Shown: piece after piece, positions 8,344 to 17,119 of the stretch
Position numbering within the stretch: position 1 is the first letter of the stretch
Layout of the letters: each line of letters starts with the position of its first letter
Assembly: GCA_033851915.1 (NCBI GenBank)
Contig: JAWSVM010000001.1
Span: 682,001-746,000, forward strand
Length of the DNA: 64,000 bases
Direction of reading: 5' to 3'
From: UBA1672 sp033851915
Lineage (GTDB): Bacteria; Pseudomonadota; Alphaproteobacteria; Micavibrionales; Micavibrionaceae
Notes under the pieces: generated by a model
Databases searched by the model: none
What the model saw: only the letters and a program-made list of their open reading frames with translations
What the model was told of the DNA's origin: nothing
Translations under genes and position numbers: made by a program

Positions 8344-10057
8344 TCGCTGGTTTCGCATTGGTTCGCACCGTGGTGATATTGAACAGTTGTTTGATTTATA
8401 CTGGGGTGGTAAAGAACGGCGCATTACTGGGCTTACACTTCGTATTATCGGGGTTAATGTTATTGCTCTGGTTAGTCTTATATTTGGTGTTATTTATCTG
8501 GGACAATATCACTCTACATTGATCGAGGCGAAATTAAAGCGCTTTGAAACCGAGATTATTCTCGTGACTGCGGCGATTTCGGAAGGTGCAGTATCTTCTG
8601 TTAAGGAAGGCGACGATGCTATCGCTTCTTTGTCTTCATCTAAAGCGCAAAATTTATCTGCACGTTTGGGAGCAACGCTTGGCAAACGTATTTTGGTTTT
8701 CAATACCGATAATGCAATGGTTGCTGATTCAAAAATTATTATCGAGAGCCATAGCATCAAGCCTATATTCACTGTTGTAGAAGAAGAAAAATACCAGCTT
8801 GATAGTGTTGAACTTTTGAAGGATACAGCGGGTTGGATTATCTCACTGTTTCCGCAATATAAACAATTACCGCTGTTTCCCGGTGTTTTCTCGCAAGATG
8901 CGGATCAGTATGCCGATGTGATTGAAGCCAAGGGGCAAAAGTTGAGTATTTCTGCGTGGCGCGATACAAAAGGGGAAGTTATTTTAACTGCGGCACTTCC
9001 CATTGTAAGCCAGTCTAAAATGGTTGGCATTGTTATGCTGATTGGTGATGATGAAGAGATTAATAGCGCTATGGGGGATGCTTGGTTTAATATTCTAAAG
9101 ATATTTTTAGTAACGTTGTTGATCACTATTCTTTTGTCGATTTATCTCTCCGGTGTGATTGCCCGTCCTTTGCGGAAATTGGCTAAAGCTGCGGAAAATG
9201 TACGAAGGGGTAAGTTGAAGCATACTGAAATTCCGGATATGAGCGAGCGCAATGACGAGATAGGCGAGCTTTCTATTGTCTTGCGTGATATGACGGCAGC
9301 CTTGTGGGAGCGTATGGATACGATTGAAGCCTTTGCCGCAGATGTATCGCATGAAATAAAAAACCCTTTAACATCTTTAAAAAGTGCGGTTGAGACCACA
9401 AAAATTGTTAAGAAGAAGGCTGATCTGGATAAACTGCTTATGGTGATTGACCATGATGTTGATCGTCTAGACCGTTTGATTACTGATATATCGAATGCAT
9501 CGCGTCTGGACGCGGAATTATCACGTGAAGCGTTTGATGTGGTGGACCTTAAAAAGATGCTGAGGGCTTTATTGGATGTCTATAAGAGTCCTCTTGAAAG
9601 AGAAGATACGAGCGAGGAGAATAATGATCGCGCATTAAAAGATGGTGTGATGATTATGCTCGACTTTAATGATGTGCCTGAAATGCATGTGTCGGGCAGT
9701 GAAAGTCGGTTGATGCAGGTTTTTCAAAATATCATTGCGAATGCTTTATCTTTTGCACCGGTTAAAACAAAAATTAAAATTTTGGTGAAGATGAAATCGA
9801 ATCGGGTCACGATCTCTATTGAAGATGAAGGGCCGGGTATACCTGAAAGCCAGCTTGAGAAGATCTTTGAACGCTTTTATTCTGAACGTCCGGAACATGA
9901 AGAGTTTGGCCGTCACTCAGGGCTTGGTTTGTCTATTTGTAGGCAGATCGTCACGGCGCATAACGGCATTATTTATGCAGAGAATAAAATGGATAGATCC
10001 GGCGCGGTAACAGGTGCACGGTTTGTTATTATCCTCAATATAGATCAAGACGCGTAA
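8282..10057 (+). CDS. chvG: Sensor histidine kinase, ChvG type
   Basis: A 591-aa kinase paired with the overlapping response regulator. It has an N-terminal cytoplasmic stretch, a TM helix near residues 52-76, a periplasmic sensor region, a second TM near 270-295, then HAMP (ARPLRKLAKAAENV). The phosphoacceptor is in ADVSHEIKNPL, and the ATPase domain has IANALSFAP, DEGPGIPE and SGLGLSICR. The ATG at 8282 overlaps the regulator by 62 bases; no better ATG is seen close by. In other alphaproteobacteria this pair responds to acid and envelope stress, which is family knowledge only. Confidence 0.8.
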   Translation: MTNSTKSKRYTGSATAIRKSSRWFRIGSHRGDIEQLFDLYWGGKERRITGLTLRIIGVNVIALVSLIFGVIYLGQYHSTLIEAKLKRFETEIILVTAAISEGAVSSVKEGDDAIASLSSSKAQNLSARLGATLGKRILVFNTDNAMVADSKIIIESHSIKPIFTVVEEEKYQLDSVELLKDTAGWIISLFPQYKQLPLFPGVFSQDADQYADVIEAKGQKLSISAWRDTKGEVILTAALPIVSQSKMVGIVMLIGDDEEINSAMGDAWFNILKIFLVTLLITILLSIYLSGVIARPLRKLAKAAENVRRGKLKHTEIPDMSERNDEIGELSIVLRDMTAALWERMDTIEAFAADVSHEIKNPLTSLKSAVETTKIVKKKADLDKLLMVIDHDVDRLDRLITDISNASRLDAELSREAFDVVDLKKMLRALLDVYKSPLEREDTSEENNDRALKDGVMIMLDFNDVPEMHVSGSESRLMQVFQNIIANALSFAPVKTKIKILVKMKSNRVTISIEDEGPGIPESQLEKIFERFYSERPEHEEFGRHSGLGLSICRQIVTAHNGIIYAENKMDRSGAVTGARFVIILNIDQDA

Positions 10058-10094
10058 CTTCTTTGTATACCGCACAGTTATTCATGACTGTATG

Positions 10095-10131
10095 GGACAT
10101 AAAAAAACGACCCGAAATTCGGATCGTTTTG
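10095..10131. terminator. Bidirectional rho-independent terminator
   Basis: A stem of AAAACGACCCGAA against TTCGGATCGTTTT with one C-A mismatch, flanked by A-run and T-run, lies 40 bases after the chvG stop. It can serve chvG on the plus strand and the reversed small genes on the minus strand. Confidence 0.7.
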
Positions 10132-10153
10132 TAAATCTTATATGGAGGTCACT

Positions 10154-10309
10154 TTATAGAGTGTTGTCCAGCGTACTGCTCAAAGACATATCTGGACCAG
10201 CATTTGTATACCCGTCAGAAACACCTGCAAATTGGCCAAATACACCGTGTAGGTCAATTGTTGAAAGCCCTGAAGCTCTCTCTCCGAAATTATCGCTTAA
10301 ATTTGTCAT
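10154..10309 (-). CDS. Small 51-aa protein of unknown function
   Basis: Reading the minus strand from ATG at 10309 gives a 51-aa protein that starts MTNLSDNFGERASGLSTI and ends at TAA. It is preceded by AAGAAAGGG at a normal spacing, and its start codon lies inside the last codons of the 156-aa gene, overlapping it by 20 bases in another frame. This suggests translational coupling. It is polar with several Gly, Ser and Asp residues and no TM segment; no family is recognised. The terminator at 10095-10131 follows. Confidence 0.55.
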   Translation of the reverse strand: MTNLSDNFGERASGLSTIDLHGVFGQFAGVSDGYTNAGPDMSLSSTLDNTL

Positions 10310-10760
10310 GTAAAACACCCTTTCTTATTGTAAATATTGCATTTTCTTTGGAAACACCGGAGCCATCGTAATCCTTAAGGACTATCTTTGTCTGGTTGCC
10401 TGCCTGTGCTTCAGAAACAATACTATATAAGAGTCTGGTATTTGTCAAGTTTGAAAGGTCGATCAAATCATCTTTTCCATTCAGCAGAGTCATTAGATTT
10501 ATTAATTTTTTCTCGGTGACGTCTTCAGGCTCATTTTTCTGGATCAACACATAATCACCGACGTGATTATAGTCGCTTTTCTTGAAATCATATTCAAAAA
10601 TCTGGTAGGAACGCTCCACAAGCGGGTTAGGCTTATGAATAAAGCGTGTGCGTTCGCCTGTCCTTTTCTCTTTATCCAGCGCATCTTCGCCCGGTTTTAG
10701 ATCTTTTTTGGTTGGATCTGAAGGCTTGTCTTTGCTTGATTCATTAAAATTTATGCTCAT
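10290..10760 (-). CDS. Hypothetical charged protein, 156 aa
   Basis: A soluble, highly charged protein with a low-complexity Lys/Asp/Pro-rich N-terminus (about residues 1-40) and a more ordered remainder containing YQIFEYDFKKSDYNHVGDYV. No signal peptide, TM segment or known motif is seen. It runs opposite to chvG and ahcY. No clear ribosome-binding site precedes the ATG at 10760. With the overlapping 51-aa gene it forms a two-gene unit that sits where hprK and PTS genes are found in many relatives; no functional link is claimed. Confidence 0.6.
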   Translation of the reverse strand: MSINFNESSKDKPSDPTKKDLKPGEDALDKEKRTGERTRFIHKPNPLVERSYQIFEYDFKKSDYNHVGDYVLIQKNEPEDVTEKKLINLMTLLNGKDDLIDLSNLTNTRLLYSIVSEAQAGNQTKIVLKDYDGSGVSKENAIFTIRKGVLHDKFKR

Positions 10761-10863
10761 AACGCAATATTACCATTGGTTTTTGAAATAAAAAATGCTT
10801 AAGTCTTCAAACTGTATCAAAAATACAGCAAAAGCAAAGAATTTTATTATAGGAGACACTTAA

Positions 10864-12174
10864 ATGTCAGCAGCACCACAAGCCGTAGAGCAAGATTACA
10901 AGGTTAAAGATATCACTTTGGCAGAAGCGGGGCGTTTACAAATCGACCTTGCACAGGATGAAATGCCAGGCCTGATGTCCACGCGCGAAGAATATAAAGA
11001 TGAGCAGCCTTTGGCGGGCGCGCGTATTGTTGGCTGTCTTCATATGACAGTGCAAACAGCTGTTCTTATCGAAACATTGACAGCCCTGGGCGCGACAGTG
11101 CGTTGGAGCTCATGTAACATCTTCTCAACCCAAGATGAAGCAGCAGCAGCCGTTGCCGCCGCTGGCGTTCCTGTATTTGCATGGAAAGGCCAAACAGAAG
11201 AAGAGGGTGAATGGTGTATTCATCAGACTATTAAAGGGCCTGATGGTTGGGTTCCAAACATGATTTTGGATGATGGTGGTGACTTGACTGCGATTATGCA
11301 TAAGGATTATCCGGAGCTGATGGCCGAGGTTAAAGGCGTTTCAGAGGAAACAACAACCGGCGTTCTATTCCTGAAGAAAATGGAAGAAGACGGCAGTTTG
11401 AAAGTGCCTGCAATTAACGTAAACGACTCTGTAACAAAGTCTAAATTCGACAATAAATACGGGTGTCGCGAATCACTTGTTGATGCGATTCGCCGCGCGA
11501 CTGACGTTATGTTGGCTGGTAAAGTTGCTATGGTATGTGGTTATGGTGATGTTGGTAAAGGTTCTGCACAGTCTCTATCTTCACAAGGCGTACGTGTGAT
11601 GGTTTCTGAAGTTGATCCGATTTGTGCATTGCAAGCGGCGATGGATGGCTATGAAGTTGTGACAATGGAAGAGGCATGCCCACGCGCGGATATCTTTGTA
11701 ACAACAACAGGAAATAAAGATATTATCACTGTTGATCACATGCGTGACATGAAAGACCGTGCGATCGTTTGTAACATTGGTCACTTTGATAATGAAATTC
11801 AAGTTGAGCCGACACGTAATATGAAATGGACGAATATCAAGCCACAAGTTGATGAAATTGAATTCCCAAGCGGCAAGCGTATTATTTTGCTGGCTGAAGG
11901 GCGTTTGGTTAATCTTGGTTGTGCAACGGGTCACCCATCTTTCGTGATGAGTGCCTCTTTCACCAACCAAACTTTGGCACAGATCGAGCTTTGGAAAAAT
12001 TCTGATAATTATGAGAACAAAGTTTATGTTCTTCCGAAGCATCTTGATGAGAAAGTGGCTGCGCTTCACCTTGAAAAAGTTGGTGCGAAGCTGACTGTCT
12101 TGTCTCAAGAGCAAGCTGATTATATTGGTGTGCCGGTTAAAGGACCATTCAAAGGCGAAGCCTACCGCTATTAA
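10864..12174 (+). CDS. ahcY: Adenosylhomocysteinase
   Basis: A 436-aa NAD-dependent enzyme that splits S-adenosylhomocysteine into adenosine and homocysteine in the methyl cycle. The NAD fold motif VCGYGDVGKGSAQSL, the substrate-binding SSCNIFSTQDE and the C-terminal end KGPFKGEAYRY are typical; the C-terminal Lys/Tyr reach the neighbouring subunit's NAD. AGGAGAC lies seven bases before the ATG. A short A-rich leader separates it from the reversed unknown gene. Confidence 0.97.
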   Translation: MSAAPQAVEQDYKVKDITLAEAGRLQIDLAQDEMPGLMSTREEYKDEQPLAGARIVGCLHMTVQTAVLIETLTALGATVRWSSCNIFSTQDEAAAAVAAAGVPVFAWKGQTEEEGEWCIHQTIKGPDGWVPNMILDDGGDLTAIMHKDYPELMAEVKGVSEETTTGVLFLKKMEEDGSLKVPAINVNDSVTKSKFDNKYGCRESLVDAIRRATDVMLAGKVAMVCGYGDVGKGSAQSLSSQGVRVMVSEVDPICALQAAMDGYEVVTMEEACPRADIFVTTTGNKDIITVDHMRDMKDRAIVCNIGHFDNEIQVEPTRNMKWTNIKPQVDEIEFPSGKRIILLAEGRLVNLGCATGHPSFVMSASFTNQTLAQIELWKNSDNYENKVYVLPKHLDEKVAALHLEKVGAKLTVLSQEQADYIGVPVKGPFKGEAYRY

Positions 12175-12186
12175 TCTGCCATCATT

Positions 12187-12254
12187 TATAAGGGCTGCGT
12201 TACTCGTTGCTTACGTATAAGAATACGCTACGCGCCTCGTGCCTGTCCCTTATA
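12187..12254. repeat. REP-like imperfect palindrome
   Basis: TATAAGGG at 12187-12194 is mirrored by CCCTTATA at 12247-12254. Inside is a second hairpin CGTAT-AAGA-ATACG (12214-12227) with GC-rich flanks. This layout resembles extragenic palindromes found after genes in many proteobacteria. It follows ahcY and precedes a conventional terminator. Confidence 0.5.
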
Positions 12255-12289
12255 GAATGCTGTTGATTAAGACATGGAAAAAATAATTG

Positions 12290-12321
12290 AAATGGTCGAG
12301 CTGTGGTTCGACCATTTTCTT
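12290..12321 (+). terminator. Terminator of ahcY
   Basis: Perfect ten-base stem AAATGGTCGA / TCGACCATTT with an eight-base loop, followed by a short T-rich tail. It lies 115 bases after the ahcY stop. Confidence 0.65.
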
Positions 12322-12417
12322 TGGAATAAAATAGTTTGCTCTTGTCTTTTATGGTGTTTCATTACTAGAATCATATAAAGTGTGACACTTAAGAGCAGAA
12401 TATCAGGATTTTTATTT

Positions 12418-14697
12418 ATGGCGTTATTTGGTGGCAATGCGCGTTTGCGTGCGGAAAAGGCGCGGCTGGAGGCTTTTTTATCGGCTGTCCCCGGTGAATA
12501 TTGCGGCTGGGCGCAAGATGAGAGTGTGGTCTACAGCCAAGGTTTCTGTGATGCGCTGGGCTTGTCTGCGATTGATAACTTTACGGATATACAAAATATT
12601 TTATCACCCGAAGATTCTGCTTCATTAGAGGGGCTGTTCAACCGTTTGAAGGAAGACCGTATTCCCTTTACGATGAATGTACAAAATCGTGCTGAAACCA
12701 AAACCTTCAAAATATCAGGTACATGTGGTGAGGATTTAACCGGCGCAGATCATTTCTATATTTTGTGGTTAGAGGATATTAGCGCTTTAAAAACCGCGAG
12801 TGATACTTTGATAGAAGAGCAGGATTTATTGCGCGCCGATGTTGATCAGCTGCAAGAATCCTTAGATGCGCTGCCGCATCCTGTTTGGATCAGGGATCAG
12901 CAACAGCGCATAACATGGTGTAATGTTGCCTATGCAAAGGCTGTCGGTGTGCCGCCCAGTAAAGTTATTGCGCAGCAAAAGGAGATTATCTCTGCTTCTC
13001 GTAAAAGAAAGCCCAGTGAGAAAGATTGCTTGTTTGGTGCAGAGCTGGCGCGGGTGGCTTTGGAAAAGGGTAGTGTTCAGACCACAAAAATGCATGAAGT
13101 TCTCGATGGCAATCGTCTTTGGATGAAAATCTCTGAAATTCCGTTAAAAGCGCGGCAAATCAGCGTTGGTATGGCGGAAGATTTAACCGAGGAAGAGCGT
13201 ATTCTTGATGAGGTGAAGGATAACCGTTCTGCCAATCGCGCTTTGTTGGAGCAGTTGCGCTCTGCAATCGGGATTTATGACGTGGATCAAAAACTGGAGT
13301 TTTATAATTCGGCCTTTGCGCAGTTATGGGGTTTGGAAGATGGTTGGTTGAATACGCGGCCACTTTTGGGCGCAATCATGGAAAAACTGCGCGAAACACG
13401 CCGCTTGCCCGAACAAGCCGATTTCAGAGTATTTAAGAAAAGCTGGCTTGATATGTTCACGGGGTTAATTGATCCGTATGAAACGATGCTTTATCTGCCT
13501 GATGGGTCGGCTGTACGTATGTTTGTTGTGCCGCATAAACTGGGCGGCTTGATGATGACGTTTGAAGATGTGACGAGCAGGTTAGAACTTGAATCATCTT
13601 ATAATACTCTGATCGCGGTTCAAAAAGAGACGCTGGATAATCTGGCTGAGGCTGTCGCGGTGTATGGTGGTGATGGGCGTTTGAAGTTATGGAACCCATC
13701 TTTTGGTCGGCTGTGGTCTCTTGACCCTGAAGCATTCGAGGGTGAGCCACATGTGACGCAAATCGTTGAAAAGTCATCGGGATTTTTCAAAAAAGAGGCA
13801 TGGGATGAGATTCGTGGAACGCTGATTTCTCTTGCATTGGATCGATCCACGAATGAGGGTCGGCTGGAGCGCACTGACGGGACATTGGTGGATTATTCCA
13901 CGGTTCCTCTGCCTGATGGCGGTGTTTTGATTACTTATACGGATGTTACCGACACGGTTCGTGTTGAAAATGCATTGCGCGAAAAGAATGCGGCATTGGA
14001 AGAGGCAGAGCAACTCAAGCTCGACTTCCTTGCCAACGTGTCTTATCAATTGCGTACGCCATTAAATGCGATTATGGGGTTTAATGAAATGTTGGCGCAG
14101 GAGTTCTTCGGGTCATTAAATGATAAGCAGAAGGAATATACGCGCGATATTCATGGCGCAAGTGAGAGTCTTTTGAGTTTGATTAATGACATTCTTGACC
14201 TCTCTACGATTGAGGCAGGGCAGATGGATCTGGATATCGAAAAGACCTCTATCAAGGCGATGATGGAAAGCGTTATGGAGTTGGTTGAGGATTGGGCGCG
14301 TAAAGAACAGATCGAAGTGTCTTTGGTGTGTCCTGCTAATATTGGGCAGGCGGAAATCGATGTTTCACGTATGAAGCAGGGTATTATCAATTTGGTGCGT
14401 AATTCAATTGCACATACTGATGCAGGCGGGCGTATAGAATTACGTGCGGCGCGCAGCGGTGGCGACATAAAAATTAGTGTGAAAGATAATGGTGCGGGCA
14501 TTGCGCCGGAAGATCAACAACGGGTTTTAGAGCCTTTTGAACGGGTTGATAGTGTACAGCAAGATGGTCGTGGCGCAGGGCTTGGCCTTACTCTGGTACG
14601 GAATATAGTGACATTGCATGGTGGTACATTTGATCTTAAATCTGTGCCAAGTGAGGGCACAACCGTGACCTTGCTGTTGCCGAAATCACAGGCTTAG
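12418..14697 (+). CDS. divL: DivL-type PAS sensor pseudo-kinase with Tyr at the phosphoacceptor site
   Basis: About 759 aa with several PAS-like domains (roughly residues 20-130, 140-250, 270-390 and 400-520) followed by HisKA and ATPase domains. The H-box reads LANVSYQLRTPLNAIMGF: the usual His is Tyr (codon 14044-14046), as in Caulobacter DivL Tyr550, and the length is close to DivL's 769. The ATPase boxes are kept (NSIAHTDAGG, DNGAGIAPE, GAGLGLTLV). In Caulobacter DivL binds DivK and modulates CckA, controlling cell-cycle asymmetry. The ATG at 12418 follows CAGGA; a GTG at 12382 is an alternative start. The 3' end overlaps the reversed TSUP gene by 12 bases. Confidence 0.8.
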   Translation: MALFGGNARLRAEKARLEAFLSAVPGEYCGWAQDESVVYSQGFCDALGLSAIDNFTDIQNILSPEDSASLEGLFNRLKEDRIPFTMNVQNRAETKTFKISGTCGEDLTGADHFYILWLEDISALKTASDTLIEEQDLLRADVDQLQESLDALPHPVWIRDQQQRITWCNVAYAKAVGVPPSKVIAQQKEIISASRKRKPSEKDCLFGAELARVALEKGSVQTTKMHEVLDGNRLWMKISEIPLKARQISVGMAEDLTEEERILDEVKDNRSANRALLEQLRSAIGIYDVDQKLEFYNSAFAQLWGLEDGWLNTRPLLGAIMEKLRETRRLPEQADFRVFKKSWLDMFTGLIDPYETMLYLPDGSAVRMFVVPHKLGGLMMTFEDVTSRLELESSYNTLIAVQKETLDNLAEAVAVYGGDGRLKLWNPSFGRLWSLDPEAFEGEPHVTQIVEKSSGFFKKEAWDEIRGTLISLALDRSTNEGRLERTDGTLVDYSTVPLPDGGVLITYTDVTDTVRVENALREKNAALEEAEQLKLDFLANVSYQLRTPLNAIMGFNEMLAQEFFGSLNDKQKEYTRDIHGASESLLSLINDILDLSTIEAGQMDLDIEKTSIKAMMESVMELVEDWARKEQIEVSLVCPANIGQAEIDVSRMKQGIINLVRNSIAHTDAGGRIELRAARSGGDIKISVKDNGAGIAPEDQQRVLEPFERVDSVQQDGRGAGLGLTLVRNIVTLHGGTFDLKSVPSEGTTVTLLLPKSQA

Positions 14698-15444
14698 AGC
14701 GCCCAAATATATTAGCCGCGCCGATACGACGATCAGTAAGACTGCCAAAATGCGTTTGAACGTTGTTTCTGATATACGGTGGAATGATTTATTTCCAACA
14801 TATATGCCCAGTAACATGCCCGGTATCATGCAAAGCGCGTATATAATGAGTTGCGGCGTTAGGATGCCATTATACCAAAATGTTGCCGTTTGCGCGATTG
14901 CTGCGGGGATGAAGATGATGACGAGCAATCGTCTTAAATGGCGTTTATCTAGGAATTTTCCAAAATGTAGAACAAGAGGTGGTGCATTGACGCCAATGAA
15001 ACCGCCGCAAAACCCTGCGAATAAACCTATACCGATATCTGATTTTGTTGCTTTTTCCTTTAAGGGCGGTGATTGGTTTTTGGCTTTTGTACTGAACAAG
15101 AACCAAAGTGCTGCGAGGAAAAAGACAGTCCCTAAGATGATTTTGAAAATCGTACTATCCGTATAAAGAAGCGTTAAAGCACCGATAATAGAGCCTATAA
15201 TCATTGTTATGGTGATAGGAATCCAAAAATGTTTTGGCAGAGGCACGGGGTCAATGCGCAGCATACTGATGCCGCCGAACATATTGATGAAAGAGGCTAG
15301 AACAATGGAAAGTTTTGGATCAATAATAAAGGAGGATAGGGCGACAACCATTGTTGTTGTGCCTGTGCCTGTCACGCCTTTCAGGAAGAATGCAAAGAAC
15401 GAGATAAAGGGGATGGCGATGATGAGCGGGTCGATATTATCCAT
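14686..15444 (-). CDS. TSUP (TauE/SafE) family permease
   Basis: A 252-aa integral membrane protein with about seven or eight TM segments. The N-terminal FLKGVTGTGTTTMVVALSSF and the internal repeat FAGFCGGFIGVNAPPLVL follow the two-fold glycine-rich pattern of the TSUP family, whose members export sulfite, sulfoacetate or related anions. The substrate cannot be told from sequence. It is 21 bases downstream of the secreted 139-aa gene on the same strand, and its 3' end overlaps divL. Confidence 0.75.
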   Translation of the reverse strand: MDNIDPLIIAIPFISFFAFFLKGVTGTGTTTMVVALSSFIIDPKLSIVLASFINMFGGISMLRIDPVPLPKHFWIPITITMIIGSIIGALTLLYTDSTIFKIILGTVFFLAALWFLFSTKAKNQSPPLKEKATKSDIGIGLFAGFCGGFIGVNAPPLVLHFGKFLDKRHLRRLLVIIFIPAAIAQTATFWYNGILTPQLIIYALCMIPGMLLGIYVGNKSFHRISETTFKRILAVLLIVVSARLIYLGALSL

Positions 15445-15465
15445 GAATGCTTACGTGTTTATATT

Positions 15466-15885
15466 TTAATAACAGACGGCCCATGTTCTGACGCCACCTT
15501 CTTTTTTATGCTGTCCTTTGATGACGATTTCTCCGACCTCTATGCTGGTTTTGCAGGAGAAGATAGGCACAAACGTACGCAGGGTAATTTCCAGTTGTCT
15601 GCCTGGATAAAACGGACCGGAAGAACAAAACTCAGTTACATCCAGCGGATAACCTTTTTTCTCATGCCGTGCGCCAGCTTTGTTTAGGCGGAATGTTCCA
15701 GTGTGGCGTGCCTCTGTTCCGTCGGGGGTGGTGTAAAAATTTGTTGTGACATCGCCGTAAACTCTGTATGGCGCTTCGTTACGGATGGTAAAGCATATGG
15801 GTTGCGGTGTGATTTCCTGCGCGATGGCGGGCGCGGTGTAGAAAAGGAATATCAGGAATGCGGGATATAAATGCTTCATGCCCAT
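15466..15885 (-). CDS. Secreted protein of unknown function, Cys-containing
   Basis: A 139-aa protein with a signal peptide (hydrophobic residues about 5-20, cleavage near AIAQ-E). The mature part has four Cys residues (PICFTIR, EFCSSG, FSCKTS, WAVCY), which could form disulfides in the periplasm. No family is recognised. It lies upstream of the TSUP gene on the minus strand and divergent from tsaE. ATG codons at 15885 and 15879 are both possible starts. Confidence 0.65.
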   Translation of the reverse strand: MGMKHLYPAFLIFLFYTAPAIAQEITPQPICFTIRNEAPYRVYGDVTTNFYTTPDGTEARHTGTFRLNKAGARHEKKGYPLDVTEFCSSGPFYPGRQLEITLRTFVPIFSCKTSIEVGEIVIKGQHKKEGGVRTWAVCY

Positions 15886-15939
15886 ATTTTAACGCAGAGC
15901 ATCCTTTTCACCAAGCACGTTCTACCTTATAAATGCATT

Positions 15940-16368
15940 ATGACGATTGAAACTAATTCTGAGCAGGAAACGATAGAGTTTGCCCGCATGTTTTCCCAAA
16001 GCCTTGGGCCGCGTGATGTGGTTTTGCTGCATGGTGATCTTGGCATGGGTAAGAGTGTGTTTAGCCGTGCGGTGATTCGCAGCCTATGCGGGGTGGATAA
16101 TCTGGAAGTGCCAAGCCCGACGTTTACGCTGGTGCAAACATATGACGCAGATATCGGCACGCTATGGCATTTTGATCTGTATCGTTTATCCGATGTGTCG
16201 GAGGTTTATGAGCTGGGCTGGGAAGAGGCTTTGATTGACGGTGTTCTCTTGATTGAATGGCCGGAAAGGTTGGGGTATTTACGCCCTCAATCTTATATTG
16301 ATGTGACGTTATCGCCTGTAGCTGGCGATTCGAATGCCCGAACAATAGAGGTGATGCGCCATGACTGA
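15940..16368 (+). CDS. tsaE: tRNA threonylcarbamoyladenosine biosynthesis ATPase TsaE
   Basis: A 142-aa protein with Walker A HGDLGMGKS (residues 31-39), the downstream SPTFTLVQTY, and HFDLYRL. TsaE works with TsaB and TsaD in the t6A37 modification of tRNAs reading ANN codons. The ATG at 15940 gives the normal N-terminus; an upstream ATG at 15871 would add 23 atypical residues and run into the divergent gene. Its 3' end overlaps the next gene by eight bases. Confidence 0.93.
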   Translation: MTIETNSEQETIEFARMFSQSLGPRDVVLLHGDLGMGKSVFSRAVIRSLCGVDNLEVPSPTFTLVQTYDADIGTLWHFDLYRLSDVSEVYELGWEEALIDGVLLIEWPERLGYLRPQSYIDVTLSPVAGDSNARTIEVMRHD

Positions 16369-17119
16369 GCTTAATATGCCCCAAAATATGCCTAAGAGAG
16401 CCTTTATTCTGGCGGCGGGGTTCGGTACGCGGATGCGCCCTTATACGGATCATGCGCCTAAGCCTATGGTCGAAGTGGCGGGGCGCAGCTTGATTTGGCG
16501 CTCGCTTGATAAACTGCGCGTTGTTGGTGTGTGTGAGGTTGTTGTGAACTTGCATTATCTAGCTGATGTTTTAGAAGCGCATTTGAAGGCCTATATGGTG
16601 GAACATCCTGAAATGATCATCCATTTCTCATTTGAGCCTGAAATATTAGAAACAGGCGGTGGGGTTAAGAATGCGCTGCATTATTTTAAGGATGAACCGT
16701 TCTATGTGATTGCAGGGGACGCGCTGTGGATCAATGGGGCAGTGCCTGCATTAGAAAGGCTGGCGCAGTATTGGGACGCTGAGACGATGGATATTGTCAC
16801 CTTGATGCAGCCCGTGGATCAGATGCGGTTAACATCGGGGGTTGGGGATTATGATCTGCTGGAAAATGGCTTAGTGCGCCGTTCTATGGATAAAAGCGGT
16901 GCTTATATGTGGACGAATATCCGTTTGAACAGCCCGCGTCTTTATCATGATATTGAAGGGCATGATTTCTCATTTTTACAAATTATGGACGCTTGCGAGG
17001 CGCAGGGACGTTTCCATGCGTTAGAGCATGATGGTGATTGGCATCACATCAGTACGCCTAAAGATCTGGAAACTGTAGATGCTCATTTTAAAAAACAGGG
17101 TGAAAATGGCGCAGCATAA
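16361..17119 (+). CDS. murU: MurU-like sugar-1-phosphate nucleotidyltransferase
   Basis: A 252-aa nucleotidyltransferase with AAGFGTRMRPYTDHAPKPMVEVAGR near residue 12, the NTP-binding signature, and GDALWI as the metal site. It matches the MurNAc-1-phosphate uridylyltransferase MurU of the cell-wall recycling route, which sits in this tsaE/addB context in many alphaproteobacteria. The kinase partner AmgK, usually between tsaE and murU, is absent here because the two genes overlap. A mannose-1-phosphate guanylyltransferase role is the alternative. Confidence 0.75.
   Translation: MTELNMPQNMPKRAFILAAGFGTRMRPYTDHAPKPMVEVAGRSLIWRSLDKLRVVGVCEVVVNLHYLADVLEAHLKAYMVEHPEMIIHFSFEPEILETGGGVKNALHYFKDEPFYVIAGDALWINGAVPALERLAQYWDAETMDIVTLMQPVDQMRLTSGVGDYDLLENGLVRRSMDKSGAYMWTNIRLNSPRLYHDIEGHDFSFLQIMDACEAQGRFHALEHDGDWHHISTPKDLETVDAHFKKQGENGAA

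Noticed and set aside
10092..10313. Plus-strand reading frame of 73 codons
   Set aside because: It starts inside the terminator hairpin, has no RBS, and lies opposite the better supported 51-aa gene.
10761..10863. Possible SAH riboswitch before ahcY
   Set aside because: The leader is short and A-rich and lacks the conserved GC-rich helices of the SAH riboswitch.
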